Origin: Bacteroidota bacterium
Lineage (GTDB): Bacteria > Bacteroidota > Bacteroidia > Chitinophagales > Saprospiraceae
Reading direction: 5' to 3'
Length of the DNA stretch: 64,000 nt
NCBI GenBank assembly: GCA_963169455.1
Contig: CAUJDW010000040.1
Location: forward strand, 16,886-80,885
Made by a program: the position numbers and the translations under genes. The notes under the pieces are model-generated. The model had not been told where the DNA came from. It made no database searches and worked only from the letters and a program-made list of their open reading frames with translations. Positions within the stretch are counted from its first letter, which is position 1; each line of letters opens with the position of its first letter. Shown here piece after piece: positions 1 to 8,732 of this stretch.

Positions 1-1
1 A

Positions 2-541
2 ATCGCCGGGGGGGGAGATTCCGCCCTGGACTGGGCGATCCACCTGTCGGAAGTCGCTGCCGGGCTCACCCTGGTGCACCGGCGCTCCAGCTTCAGCGGA
101 GCGCCCGATTCGGCGGAAAAGGTGGCTGCCCTGGCCCGGGCCGGGCAGATCGCGCTGGTGACGGATGCCGAAGTGACTGCCCTTCAGGGCAACGGAAGGC
201 TCAATGCTGTGCGCATCAACCAGAAAGACAGGGGTGAATTCCTCCAACCGGCGGATTATTTCATTCCGCTTTTCGGGCTGTCTCCAAAACTGGGGCCTAT
301 CGCCGGCTGGGGGTTGAATATCGATAAAAACGCCATTGAGGTGGACACCTACGATTACGCCACCAACGTGGACGGCATCTACGCCGTCGGCGATATCAAC
401 ACCTATCCGGGCAAGCTGAAGCTCATCCTCTGTGGTTTCCATGAAGCTACGCTCATGGTGCAGTCGGCCTTCAAGAGGATATATCCGGATAAAAAGCTGA
501 GCTTCAAGTACACCACCATAAACGGCGTACAGGGCTTTTGA
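2..541 (+). CDS. Ferredoxin/flavodoxin-NADP+ reductase, thioredoxin-reductase-like, C-terminal part
   Basis: The reading frame is open from the left edge, so the start and the FAD-binding N-terminus lie outside the window. The first visible residues contain GGGDSALDWA, the second nucleotide-binding motif (NADP side) of the two-domain TrxR-like flavoproteins. Near the end YAVGDINTYPGK matches the FAD-contacting GD segment typical of type 2 ferredoxin-NADP reductases (YumC family), and there is no CxxC redox pair in the visible part, which argues against a true thioredoxin reductase. The enzyme is cytosolic and moves electrons between NADPH and ferredoxin or flavodoxin. The family call is firm, the exact partner is inferred. 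Confidence 0.85.
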   Translation: MAGGGDSALDWAIHLSEVAAGLTLVHRRSSFSGAPDSAEKVAALARAGQIALVTDAEVTALQGNGRLNAVRINQKDRGEFLQPADYFIPLFGLSPKLGPIAGWGLNIDKNAIEVDTYDYATNVDGIYAVGDINTYPGKLKLILCGFHEATLMVQSAFKRIYPDKKLSFKYTTINGVQGF

Positions 542-715
542 TGCAGCCACATATAGAGGAAGGCGGGCCTGTGGCCAGCGATATAACCGGTAAAACCGCT
601 TTAAGAAGAACGCGGGCCTGCAGCCTGTGAAATGATGATCAGGGCGGCTTTGCAGAGGCTCTGCCTGCGCCGCAGGCCGGCGTTTCGGGAAATGAGTTAC
701 GAAAAAAAGCAAGAC

Positions 716-1270
716 ATGGCATTTCGAATTTATACTAAAACCGGCGACGCAGGGGAGACGTCCCTGTTCGGCGGCAAGCGGCTTCCGAAGAGCGACCTTC
801 GGATCGAAACCTACGGCACGGTCGACGAGTTGAATTCCCATATCGGGCTGGTTCGCGACTACGCCGAAGGCGAGCATGTCCGCGCGCAGCTGAAGGCCAT
901 TCAGGACCGCTTGTTTACCCTGGGAGCCAACCTGGCTTCCGAGCCCGGAAAAGATATGGCCGTGCCGGACATCCGGGAGGAAGACATCCTGCTCCTGGAG
1001 CGGGAGATGGACCGGATGGACGAGGCCTTGCCCGAGCTGAAGAACTTTATTCTGCCGGGCGGGCACCCGGCGGTTTCCACCTGCCATATCGCGCGCTGCG
1101 TCTGCCGCCGGGCGGAGCGCCTGGTGGCCGCCCTGTCGCAGCGCGAGGAAGTGGCCCCGGTGCTGCTGAAGTACCTCAACCGCCTTTCCGATTACCTCTT
1201 TGTCCTCTCCAGGGAACTGGCCCGGGAGCGGGGTGTGGAGGAAGTGGTGTGGGCGCCGAGAAAAGGCTGA
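716..1270 (+). CDS. ATP:cob(I)alamin adenosyltransferase, PduO type
   Basis: A 184-residue protein that transfers the adenosyl group of ATP to cob(I)alamin to make coenzyme B12. The N-terminus carries the family signature TKTGDAGETSLFGG, followed by YGTVDELNSHIG; the C-terminal helix shows RCVCRRAER and YLNRLSDYLFVLSR, which line the ATP and cobalamin sites in this family. The frame is open upstream to an earlier ATG at 632, but homology begins at the ATG at 716, so I chose that start. Length fits the family (about 180-190). No other B12 gene is adjacent and I found no cobalamin riboswitch in front of it. Cytosolic. Confidence 0.93.
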   Translation: MAFRIYTKTGDAGETSLFGGKRLPKSDLRIETYGTVDELNSHIGLVRDYAEGEHVRAQLKAIQDRLFTLGANLASEPGKDMAVPDIREEDILLLEREMDRMDEALPELKNFILPGGHPAVSTCHIARCVCRRAERLVAALSQREEVAPVLLKYLNRLSDYLFVLSRELARERGVEEVVWAPRKG

Positions 1271-1299
1271 GCGCGCGCCATGGTTCCCGCTTAATTTGG

Positions 1300-1307
1300 T
1301 ATATTTG
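1300..1307 (+). promoter_or_regulatory. Candidate -7 promoter box (TATATTTG)
   Basis: Matches the Bacteroidota TAnnTTTG -7 consensus, 37 bp before the chosen start of the HD-domain gene. It lies just past the end of the preceding gene. I see no convincing -33 TTG element, so it rests on the box and its position. Confidence 0.4.
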
Positions 1308-1343
1308 AACCAATTGGCGCCAAAACGCCCTGCAAATCTGAAT

Positions 1344-3443
1344 ATGAGCACCTGGAGAACGACGGTCGAACACATGCCTAACCTGGTAAAATACCTGCTG
1401 GTGTTGGGGGTCGTCGTTTTCATTACTTTCCTCTTTCCCGACAGGCTGCAGTTCAAGTATGATTTTGAAAAAGGCCAGGCCTGGCGTTACGAGGACCTGC
1501 GCGCGCCTTTTGACTTTGCCATCCGCAAACCTGCCGAAATTGTAGAGGCGGAAAGGAAAAAACTGGAAGCCGGTTTTTCACCCTATTACGAACTCGACCC
1601 CGAAGTGGCCCGGGAAGAGAAAAAAAAGCTGACGGAGGCCTTCAACCAACAAATGGAAGCCGTCCGGCAGGAAGGCCAGTTCAGGGATGTTCAGGACAAA
1701 CCCCATGAGTACCTCGATTTCGGGCGGCGCTTTCTCGACAACCTCTATCAGCAGGGCATCCTGCAGCTCGCCCCGGAGCACCAGGGCAAGGGCGAAGGCT
1801 TTGTGATCAATGTGATCCGGGGCAATATGGCTCAGCCCCAGACGGTGGGCAACCTGCTCGACCTGGAAAAAGCCAGGGATTTGCTGAGCGATTCGCTGCC
1901 CTACAGCCGCCTGCGCGAGCCGGAATTTCTGTACCCCATCCTGGAAGGGCTCATCGTTCCCAACCTGCTGTACAACGATACCCTGAGCCGCCGGATACTG
2001 GAGGAGGAACAGTCCCATATTGCGGCCTTCCAGGGCAAAGTCGCAAAAGGGGAGCTGATCGCCATGAAAGGCAACACGATCACGGAGGACACTTACCAGA
2101 AGCTACTATCCTTCCGGGAACAATATCAGCAGGAGGTTTCGGCCGGGCCTTCCCGCTGGGGGGTCGTTGCCGGGTATTTCATCCTTTCCAGCCTCATCAT
2201 AGGGGTCTTTCTGCTGTACGTCAAGCTTTTTGCCCAGCCTGTGTTTTCCCGGTTTAACAAGCTCATTTTCATATTGTTGTGGATAGCTATTTACAGTTAT
2301 CTCGTATATGCTGTGGAGCAGGTCAGCCTGCTGAGCACCTACATGATCCCCTTCTGTATCATCACCATTCTGATCAAAACATTTTATAACGACCGCCTGG
2401 CCTTGTTTACCCATATCGTCGTGGTATTGCTGTCCACATTCATGGCTTCGATGGGGCACGAATTCGTTTTCCTGCAGTTGCTGGCCGGCATCGTGGTGGT
2501 GTTGAGCAATATAGACACCCGCGACTGGTCGCGCTTTTTCTACTCCATTTTCTATATTTTCCTGGCTTACGGGCTGGGCTACCTGGGCCTTTCGCTCATC
2601 CAGGAAGGGAGCTTGCAGGATGTTGACCTGCAGGTATTCGCCTGGCTGTTCCTGAGCACCTTCCTCACCCTGCTGGCCTATCCGCTCATTCCTCTGATGG
2701 AGCGCTTTTTCGGCTTCACCTCTGCCATAACACTGGTTGAACTGTCGGACCTGAACCGCCCGCTGCTGCGGGAATTGTCGCGCAAGGCCCCCGGCACCAT
2801 GCAGCACAGCCTGCAGGTAGCCAACCTGTCGGAGGAAGCAGCCCGGAAGATCGGGGCGGATTCCCTGCTCGTCAAAACCGGCGCCCTGTACCACGACATC
2901 GGAAAAACGCTCAATCCCGGGTTTTTTATCGAAAACCAGAATGCGGGCAACCCCCATGAGAACCTTTCCGACCTGGAAAGCGCCCGGGTGATCATCAGCC
3001 ACGTAATGGAAGGGGTAAGGATGGCCAAAAAGGCAGGGCTTCCGAACCTGTTGATCGACTTTATCCGCTCCCACCACGGTACGACCAGGGCGGAGTTCTT
3101 TTACCGCAGGTACGCCAACCAGCATCCCGACGAGGAAGTCGATGATTCCGAATTCCGATACCCTGGCCCCCGGCCCCGCACCAAGGAAGAAACCATCCTC
3201 ATGATGGCGGACTCCATCGAGGCGGCCTCCAAGAGCCTGAAAAACCCGACGGAACAGGATATTTCCGGCCTGGTGGACAAGATCGTGGAGGGCAAGATAT
3301 CCCAGGGGCAATTCGAAAACTCCCGCATGACTTTCCGCGAACTGGAAGATTGCAAGATCGTCTTCAAGCAGTTGCTCAAGTCTGTTTATCACGTTCGGAT
3401 CGAATATCCGGAGGAGAAGAAGAAGCTTCCGGAGGAGCAGTAG
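1344..3443 (+). CDS. 7TM HD-domain cyclic-di-AMP phosphodiesterase (PgpH-like)
   Basis: A 699-residue membrane protein. After an N-terminal membrane helix there is an extracytoplasmic region of about 270 residues (7TMR-HDED type), then a bundle of about seven membrane helices (roughly residues 275-460), then a cytoplasmic HD hydrolase domain. HD ligands are visible: MQHSLQ (His about 488), LYHDIGK (His517-Asp518) and SHHGT. This layout is that of PgpH, which hydrolyses c-di-AMP to pApA. The ATG at 1344 was chosen because the frame upstream overlaps the adenosyltransferase and lacks homology; ATG 1374 is an alternative. Its 3' end overlaps the convergent downstream gene by 68 bp. Confidence 0.88.
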   Translation: MSTWRTTVEHMPNLVKYLLVLGVVVFITFLFPDRLQFKYDFEKGQAWRYEDLRAPFDFAIRKPAEIVEAERKKLEAGFSPYYELDPEVAREEKKKLTEAFNQQMEAVRQEGQFRDVQDKPHEYLDFGRRFLDNLYQQGILQLAPEHQGKGEGFVINVIRGNMAQPQTVGNLLDLEKARDLLSDSLPYSRLREPEFLYPILEGLIVPNLLYNDTLSRRILEEEQSHIAAFQGKVAKGELIAMKGNTITEDTYQKLLSFREQYQQEVSAGPSRWGVVAGYFILSSLIIGVFLLYVKLFAQPVFSRFNKLIFILLWIAIYSYLVYAVEQVSLLSTYMIPFCIITILIKTFYNDRLALFTHIVVVLLSTFMASMGHEFVFLQLLAGIVVVLSNIDTRDWSRFFYSIFYIFLAYGLGYLGLSLIQEGSLQDVDLQVFAWLFLSTFLTLLAYPLIPLMERFFGFTSAITLVELSDLNRPLLRELSRKAPGTMQHSLQVANLSEEAARKIGADSLLVKTGALYHDIGKTLNPGFFIENQNAGNPHENLSDLESARVIISHVMEGVRMAKKAGLPNLLIDFIRSHHGTTRAEFFYRRYANQHPDEEVDDSEFRYPGPRPRTKEETILMMADSIEAASKSLKNPTEQDISGLVDKIVEGKISQGQFENSRMTFRELEDCKIVFKQLLKSVYHVRIEYPEEKKKLPEEQ

Positions 3444-3594
3444 CCGCCCGGCTTTTTTCGAAGCCGTAAGGGCAATGCCTGCAACCGCTCTGGCAGCAAT
3501 ACCCCCGCCTGAGCAGATATCGTTCCGTCAGGACGAACAGGCCGTTTTCCAGGTAATAATCTACTCCCTCAACCAATTTTTCCGTTCCCGGCAT
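3376..3594 (-). CDS. Small cysteine-rich protein, DUF5522-like
   Basis: A 72-residue protein with the Bacteroidota small-protein core VLTERYLLRRGYCCQSGCRH followed by CPY, i.e. CC-x3-C-x2-C, which suggests a metal-binding knuckle. Function is unknown. The start at 3594 (MPGTEKLVEG) is preferred; an ATG at 3606 adds four residues. Homologues of this type usually end shortly after the CPYG motif; here the last 25 or so residues are Ser/Pro/Ala-rich and are encoded antisense to the end of the PgpH-like gene, so the tail probably arose by loss of an earlier stop. Monocistronic, convergent with its neighbour. Confidence 0.72.
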   Translation of the reverse strand: MPGTEKLVEGVDYYLENGLFVLTERYLLRRGYCCQSGCRHCPYGFEKSRAATAPPEASSSPPDIRSERDKQT

Positions 3595-3720
3595 ACGTCG
3601 TGTCATGGATTGAGCTGGCAGAACCGCACTTTTACCTAACAAATCCCAAATTTGGCCGTCCCTTGTTATTGTGGGGCTTATTCCGGGCTCCTTTAACCTT
3701 CGCCCTGGGCTGCTAATGGG

Positions 3721-4296
3721 CTAGCTTGCCTGCAGGGCGGGGAACCGCCGCCTGGCCCACTCGTAAGTTCCGAAGAGCAGGGCCGTATAAAAGAGGTCGC
3801 CCAGCAGGGTGTTCCAGAAAAAGGGGATGCCCGCGAAGTAGGCAGCCGACAAGCCTGCAGCCGTTTTGGGGTACATGGGGTCGGCTATCCAGGAGGCGAA
3901 GTTGGTGGCCAGGAAAAAGATGGCCGAGGCCAGCAGGCTGGCGGCGAGCAACCTGCCCGGTTTTACCTCGCGCAGCAGATAGACGCCCAGGGCGATGATG
4001 AGCCCAAACCCGAGGTAAACACCCGCTGCGAGCCGGCTGAACCAGACGAAGCCCTCGCCATAGAACTGAGGATAGAGGCGGGCGTAAAACAGGTTGTTGA
4101 GCAACAGGTCGCTCAGCCATAGGGCGGCGAAGGGGATGAGGAAGGAATAGTACTTCCTGGAAAAATAGGCTGCGCCGAACAGCCCGATAGCGCCGATCGG
4201 AGTGAAGTTGTAAGGGTGAGGCAGCAGGCGGCTGAGGGCCGCTGCGGCAATCATCAGGCTAACAATACCGAACCGGATCTGTATTTTGTTGTTCAT
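3721..4296 (-). CDS. Integral membrane protein, DUF6580-like
   Basis: A 191-residue protein with about five to six hydrophobic helices, e.g. IGAIGLFGAAYF, FGLIIALGVYLL and LLASAIFFLATNFASW. The pattern SRLLPHPYNFTPIGAIGLFGA near the N-terminus is split by a short loop and is characteristic of the DUF6580 family, which resembles S components of ECF vitamin transporters. The substrate is unknown; that a cobalamin adenosyltransferase sits 2.5 kb away is only suggestive. The start at 4296 (MNNKIQIRFG) is preferred because upstream in-frame sequence overlaps a promoter-like box. No partner transporter genes are next to it. Confidence 0.68.
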   Translation of the reverse strand: MNNKIQIRFGIVSLMIAAAALSRLLPHPYNFTPIGAIGLFGAAYFSRKYYSFLIPFAALWLSDLLLNNLFYARLYPQFYGEGFVWFSRLAAGVYLGFGLIIALGVYLLREVKPGRLLAASLLASAIFFLATNFASWIADPMYPKTAAGLSAAYFAGIPFFWNTLLGDLFYTALLFGTYEWARRRFPALQAS

Positions 4297-4338
4297 GACC
4301 AATGCTTTTTTCTGGTTTCTTTGGCTGGTTGCACCGCA

Positions 4339-4346
4339 CAAAAATA
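4339..4346 (-). promoter_or_regulatory. Candidate -7 promoter box (TATTTTTG on minus strand)
   Basis: The plus strand reads CAAAAATA, so the minus strand has TATTTTTG, a perfect TAnnTTTG match, about 43 bp upstream of the DUF6580-like start at 4296. This would give a leader of about 35 nt. Confidence 0.45.
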
Positions 4347-4561
4347 AATCAATTCTGAAAAGGGCCGGCAAAAATCGGGCAATATCCTGTTGAACCCGCG
4401 AAATTCACTGGCCAGCCCATCCTTTAACAAGCAGGGCTGCCGCATTTAAAACGAGCCGTCAGCCGGATTATTCCCGGCCGGCCGCCTGAAGGCTTTCCCG
4501 GCTTAGATGCGAATGCCCTGTGATAACAAGCCGGCGGCGCGGATAGCTTGCCGAAATATTT

Positions 4562-4569
4562 TAGATTTG
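4562..4569 (+). promoter_or_regulatory. Candidate -7 promoter box (TAGATTTG)
   Basis: A TAnnTTTG match 26 bp upstream of the ATG of the solute-binding lipoprotein gene. It supports the start at 4596 rather than the earlier in-frame ATG at 4548, which would place the promoter inside the gene. Confidence 0.45.
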
Positions 4570-4595
4570 CAGTTTTAACCAAAGGAAAGCCGGCC

Positions 4596-5657
4596 ATGAA
4601 AAAAATTCTTTTGTTGTCTGCCGCGGTTTTGGCCATCGTGTTGCTGGCCCTGTCCTGCCGCAACCGGGAAGGGCGCGGCGCGGAATCCGCCCAGGCTTCG
4701 GCTTCTGCGGAGAACGTGCTTTACCTCTATACTTTCCGCCACCTTCCTGCCGATGACACCCTATATGCGCGCTTTCGGCGCCTCACGGGCATTCAGGTCG
4801 AGCTGGTGAAAAAAGAGGCTTCCGAGCTTTTGCCCCTGTTGCGGCAGGGCGGGCTGCAGCCGCCGCCCGGGCTGGTGGTGTTGCCCGGTGTGTCCACGGC
4901 GGTTCAGGCCAAAGAAGAAGGCCTGCTGCAGTTGTATCACCTGCCCAATATAGAGTCGGCCGTGAAGGCCAAAATGCAGGATGATTTCGGCTACTGGACT
5001 GGCCTGACCATTCAGCTGCCGGTGATCGCATATACATCGGGCCGGGTAGAGCCGGAAGGGCTGGATTCCTTCTTCGATCTGGCCGATGCCCGCTGGAAGG
5101 GCCAGGTGCTCGTTCCCTCCGCTGAAGACCCTTACCTGCAATTGCTGGTAGCTTCCTTTATTCTGAACAACGGCGAGCCTGCCGCCCGGAAATGGGCCCG
5201 CGGCCTGGCCGCCAACTTCGCCCGCCCGCCGCAGGGCGATGGGTTGGATCAACTCAAAGCGCTGGGCGCCGGGCAGGGGGGCGCCGCCATCTGTAATGCC
5301 TCCCAACTGGGCTATCTGCGTTACCCCGACACCCACGCCGAACTGCAGCTCGCAGAGGATATCCGGCTCATTCTGCCCGTCAACGGGGAATACAACCACA
5401 TCAACGCTACCTGCGCCGTCGTGCCGAAAGGCGCCGACCCGCTTAAGGCGGCTCTGCTGGTGGAGTTCCTCACCTCCGCCGACGCCCAGCAAAGCTACCC
5501 CGCGGCCGCCCATGAAAACCCCGTTAACGTGATGGGCATCCCCTCCGATTTTTTGATCGAAGAGGTCGGCGGCATCGCGGAAGACCCCGCTTCCATGAAT
5601 GAGCTTGCCGGATATAGCCGGCTCGCCCGGCAGATACTGAAGGATGCCGGATGGTGA
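4596..5657 (+). CDS. Extracellular solute-binding lipoprotein (Fe3+/family 1 type)
   Basis: A 353-residue periplasmic binding protein anchored as a lipoprotein: after MKKILLLS and a hydrophobic stretch the lipobox LALSC appears near residue 22. The mature protein opens with LYTFRHLPADDTLYARF and then GIQVELV, the first strand-helix of iron(III)-binding proteins of the FbpA/FutA type. Later segments (VLVPSAEDPYLQLLVASFI, GDGLDQLKALGAGQGGAAI) fit the same two-lobed fold. No permease or ATPase gene is adjacent, so it either pairs with a distant ABC transporter or acts alone. Substrate is inferred only. Confidence 0.78.
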   Translation: MKKILLLSAAVLAIVLLALSCRNREGRGAESAQASASAENVLYLYTFRHLPADDTLYARFRRLTGIQVELVKKEASELLPLLRQGGLQPPPGLVVLPGVSTAVQAKEEGLLQLYHLPNIESAVKAKMQDDFGYWTGLTIQLPVIAYTSGRVEPEGLDSFFDLADARWKGQVLVPSAEDPYLQLLVASFILNNGEPAARKWARGLAANFARPPQGDGLDQLKALGAGQGGAAICNASQLGYLRYPDTHAELQLAEDIRLILPVNGEYNHINATCAVVPKGADPLKAALLVEFLTSADAQQSYPAAAHENPVNVMGIPSDFLIEEVGGIAEDPASMNELAGYSRLARQILKDAGW

Positions 5658-5659
5658 GA

Positions 5660-5720
5660 GGAAGTGGGAAGTGGGAAGTGGGAAGTGGGAAGTCGGAAGT
5701 GGGAAGTCGGAAGTGGGAAG
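5660..5720 (+). repeat. Tandem heptamer repeat GGAAGTG/GGAAGTC
   Basis: Eight full 7-bp units plus a partial ninth: six GGAAGTG and two GGAAGTC. The array begins two bases after the stop of the solute-binding protein gene and ends 76 bp before the CPBP gene. It is free of stop codons in the frame that enters the CPBP gene, so an upstream start could in principle read through it. Confidence 0.9.
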
Positions 5721-5796
5721 GTTTACCCGAACACGAGTGCAACGAGTGGGCGGGCGGAAGTCGGGAAGGCTTCATCAAAATAATCAACCATACACC

Positions 5797-6768
5797 ATGT
5801 TTTACCAGGCTGCCCGGCGGGGCGAAAACGCATTTTTCAGGTATCTGATCACCATTGTGGGCGTTTTTATCGCGGCTGTCATTGGCCAGGTTCCGCTTGC
5901 GTTGGCCATCGGCGCGGCTGCGGCCCGGGGTGGGCTGGGGCCCGGGGCTATCGGGGAATTTCAGGAAACCATGGACTTTTCCGCCCTGGGCATAGGGCAG
6001 AACCTGGCGCTGCTGCTCGTTCTGCTGGCTTTTGTGGCGGCTTTGGGCATGCTTTACCTCTGCGTCCGCTTTCTGCACAAAAAGCGCTTCACCGATGTGC
6101 TGACGGGCCGCCCGCGGCTCGACTGGAAGCGCATCTGGTTTTCCTTCGGCTTCTGGCTGGCGCTTACCGCAGCCCTGGAGGCCGTGGGGTACTGGCTTAA
6201 GCCCGATAACTACAGCCTTCAGTTCGACCTCTGGCTTTTTCTGCCGCTGCTCGCACTGGCCCTTTTCGTATTGCCGCTGCAGACCACCTTCGAAGAGGCC
6301 ATGTTCCGGGGATACCTGATGCAGGGGCTGGGGCTGTTGTTCCGCAACCGATGGCTGCCCCTGTTGCTCACATCGCTCACTTTCGGGCTGCTGCACATCG
6401 CCAACCCGGAGGTAAAGAAGTTCGGCCTGGGGCTGATGATGCCCTATTATATCGGCTTCGGGTTGGTGATGGGGATTTGCACCCTCATGGATGAAGGCAC
6501 GGAACTTGCTCTTGGTTTGCATGCCGCCACCAATATCTACGGCGCGGCAGTCGTTAGTTTTGCCGGTTCGGCACTGCAGACGCCGGCTGTTTTCCGCCTC
6601 CGGGAAGTGGATGCCGAAATGATGCTGCTGGCGGCAGTTGTTTCCGCCGGGCTTTTCCTTTTCGTGGCCGCTCAACGTTATCAGTGGCGGGACTGGGGGA
6701 AGCTGTTGCGGCCCCTGTCATTCAGCCCGGAACCCGATGAGGAGGAAAAGGACTATGAAACCGTATAG
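5797..6768 (+). CDS. CPBP-family intramembrane glutamic protease (CAAX-protease-like)
   Basis: A 323-residue membrane protein with about eight hydrophobic segments. The active-site motifs of the CPBP/Abi family are present: FEEAMFRGYL (EExxxR), LTFGLLHIANPE (FxxxH) and GLHAATNIYGA (HxxxN type). These enzymes cleave within membranes; substrates in Bacteroidota are mostly unknown. The frame is open upstream through the heptamer array, but that extension (WEVGSGK repeats) is not protein-like and MFYQAARRGENAFFRY is a typical family N-terminus. The stop is 14 bp from the next start, so it is probably co-transcribed with the peptidase gene. Confidence 0.87.
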   Translation: MFYQAARRGENAFFRYLITIVGVFIAAVIGQVPLALAIGAAAARGGLGPGAIGEFQETMDFSALGIGQNLALLLVLLAFVAALGMLYLCVRFLHKKRFTDVLTGRPRLDWKRIWFSFGFWLALTAALEAVGYWLKPDNYSLQFDLWLFLPLLALALFVLPLQTTFEEAMFRGYLMQGLGLLFRNRWLPLLLTSLTFGLLHIANPEVKKFGLGLMMPYYIGFGLVMGICTLMDEGTELALGLHAATNIYGAAVVSFAGSALQTPAVFRLREVDAEMMLLAAVVSAGLFLFVAAQRYQWRDWGKLLRPLSFSPEPDEEEKDYETV

Positions 6769-6782
6769 AAATTGAAAATAAG

Positions 6783-8639
6783 ATGCGCATGAAAATTTTA
6801 AAAGCTCTCTTTTTTGTTATCCTTACAGCCGCGGCGGCCCAGGCTCAACCCGAACGCTGGCAACAGCGGGTAGAATACAGGATGGATATCGACTTCGATG
6901 TGAAGCGGAGCCAATTCAGCGGAAAACAAAGCCTCACGTATTACAACAACTCGCCGGATACCCTCGGGAAGGTTTTTTACCATCTGTACTTCAATGCCTT
7001 CCAGCCCAACAGCATGATGGACGTCCGTTCCCGGACTATTCTCGACCCCGACTCCCGGGTGGGGGGGCGCATCCAGGGCCTGAAGGAGGATGAGGCCGGC
7101 TACCACAAAATCCTTTCCCTCAAACAGGATGGCGCACCCCTGGTTTTTGAGGTTTCCGAAACCATCCTCGAAGTGGAACTGGCGAAACCCATTCTCCCCA
7201 ATACGAGCGTGGTGTTCGACATGGAGTTCGAAGCCCAGGTTCCCGTGCAGATTCGCCGCTCGGGGCGCGACAATGCCGAGGGCATTGCCTATTCCATGGC
7301 GCAGTGGTACCCCAAAATGTGCGCTTACGACTATCAGGGCTGGCACGCCAACCCTTATATCGGCCGCGAATTCTACGGCGTATGGGGCGATTTTGAGGTA
7401 ACCATACATATTGACCGGGAATATATCGTGGCGGCTACGGGTTACCTGCAGAACCCCGAAGAGACAGGATACGGCTATGAAACAGAAGGTATGGAAGTGA
7501 AGCGGCCCGGGGGCAGGAAGCTAAGCTGGCGCTTTTTCGCTCCCGATGTCCACGACTTCGTCTGGGCAGCCGACCCCGATTATACCCACGATGTGCTCCG
7601 GCGGGACGATGGGCTGGTGCTCCATTTTTTCTACCAGAAGGACGAGAATACGGCTGAAAACTGGGCGCGGCTTCCCGCTATTATGGATAAAGCTTTCGAC
7701 TACATCAACGAGCAATTCGGCCCGTACCCTTACAAGCAGTATTCCTTCATCCAGGGCGGCGACGGAGGCATGGAGTACCCCATGGCCACCCTGATCACCG
7801 GCAGGCGCAACCTGGGCAGCCTGGTTGGGGTGTCCATCCACGAACTGATGCACAGCTGGTATCAGATGGTGCTGGGCTCCAACGAAAGCCTCTATGCCTG
7901 GATGGATGAAGGCTTTACCAGCTGGGCGTCCACCGATGTGAAGAACTACCTGAAGGGCAGGGGGTATATGCCCGGAAAACCAGCGGAGAATCCCTATGCT
8001 TCGGATTTTGTGGGTTACGCCAACTTTGCGCAGAGCGGCTTCGAGGAACCGCTGTCCACCCACGCCGACCACTTCGTGACGAACTCTGCCTATGGCGTGG
8101 CCGCCTATACCAAGGGCGCTATTTTCCTGGAGCAACTCCGCTACATCATCGGGGAAGCCAACTTCCGGAAAGGGATGCTGCGGTACTACCACACCTGGAA
8201 ATTCAAACACCCCAACCCCAATGATTTTATCCGGGTTATGGAAAAAGTGTCGGGCCTGGAACTGGACTGGTACCGGGAATACTGGGTCAATACCACACAC
8301 ACCATCGACTACGCGGTAAAGAGCCTGGATACGGCCGGCAGCCGGGCCCGGGTGGTGCTCGGGAAAGTGGGCGTAATGCCTATGCCGATCGACCTGGCCG
8401 TTGTTTTCCAGGACGGCTCCAGGGCCTATTTCAATATCCCGCTCCGGATCATGCGGGGGCATAAACCGGCGCAGGAAGGCGGGATTTCCTATACCATCCT
8501 CGAAGACTGGCCCTGGACGAACCCCACCTACGAGTTCCTGCTGGATGTTCCCCCGGCCAATATCCGGGAGGTCATCATCGACCCCGCCGGCCGCCTGGCC
8601 GATGTTAACAGGGAAAACAACTTACTGGCGAGGCCCTGA
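6783..8639 (+). CDS. M1 family zinc aminopeptidase, secreted
   Basis: A 618-residue protein with an N-terminal signal peptide ending near AQAQ. The M1 hallmarks are in order: GGMEYPMATL (exopeptidase substrate loop), HELMHSW (HExxH zinc site, about residue 353), and the third zinc ligand Glu in WMDEGFTSW about 19 residues on. The family removes N-terminal residues from peptides; with a signal peptide this one acts in the periplasm or outside. Two ATG codons (6783 and 6789) are possible starts; both leave the signal intact. Likely in an operon with the preceding CPBP protease gene. Confidence 0.92.
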   Translation: MRMKILKALFFVILTAAAAQAQPERWQQRVEYRMDIDFDVKRSQFSGKQSLTYYNNSPDTLGKVFYHLYFNAFQPNSMMDVRSRTILDPDSRVGGRIQGLKEDEAGYHKILSLKQDGAPLVFEVSETILEVELAKPILPNTSVVFDMEFEAQVPVQIRRSGRDNAEGIAYSMAQWYPKMCAYDYQGWHANPYIGREFYGVWGDFEVTIHIDREYIVAATGYLQNPEETGYGYETEGMEVKRPGGRKLSWRFFAPDVHDFVWAADPDYTHDVLRRDDGLVLHFFYQKDENTAENWARLPAIMDKAFDYINEQFGPYPYKQYSFIQGGDGGMEYPMATLITGRRNLGSLVGVSIHELMHSWYQMVLGSNESLYAWMDEGFTSWASTDVKNYLKGRGYMPGKPAENPYASDFVGYANFAQSGFEEPLSTHADHFVTNSAYGVAAYTKGAIFLEQLRYIIGEANFRKGMLRYYHTWKFKHPNPNDFIRVMEKVSGLELDWYREYWVNTTHTIDYAVKSLDTAGSRARVVLGKVGVMPMPIDLAVVFQDGSRAYFNIPLRIMRGHKPAQEGGISYTILEDWPWTNPTYEFLLDVPPANIREVIIDPAGRLADVNRENNLLARP

Positions 8640-8732
8640 TTGAGCCCGGGCTGCCCCATAAGCCCGCAGCACAGCAAAGCTCCAGTACTTGCTTTTAATT
8701 TAATTTTACTCAGCCGGAATTTTCTCAGCAAT

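Noticed and set aside
2106..3392. Long minus-strand frame opposite the PgpH-like gene
   Set aside because: It mirrors codon bias of the plus-strand gene and has no protein-family features; the same holds for other long antisense frames, such as 7521-8462, 15849-17192 and 20064-21608.
4297..4595. Cobalamin riboswitch near the DUF6580-like gene
   Set aside because: I looked for the B12-box core and the conserved paired elements on both strands and found no convincing match.
5651..5796. N-terminal extension of the CPBP protease with WEVGSGK repeats
   Set aside because: The extension is produced by the heptamer array and the family N-terminus begins at the ATG at 5797.
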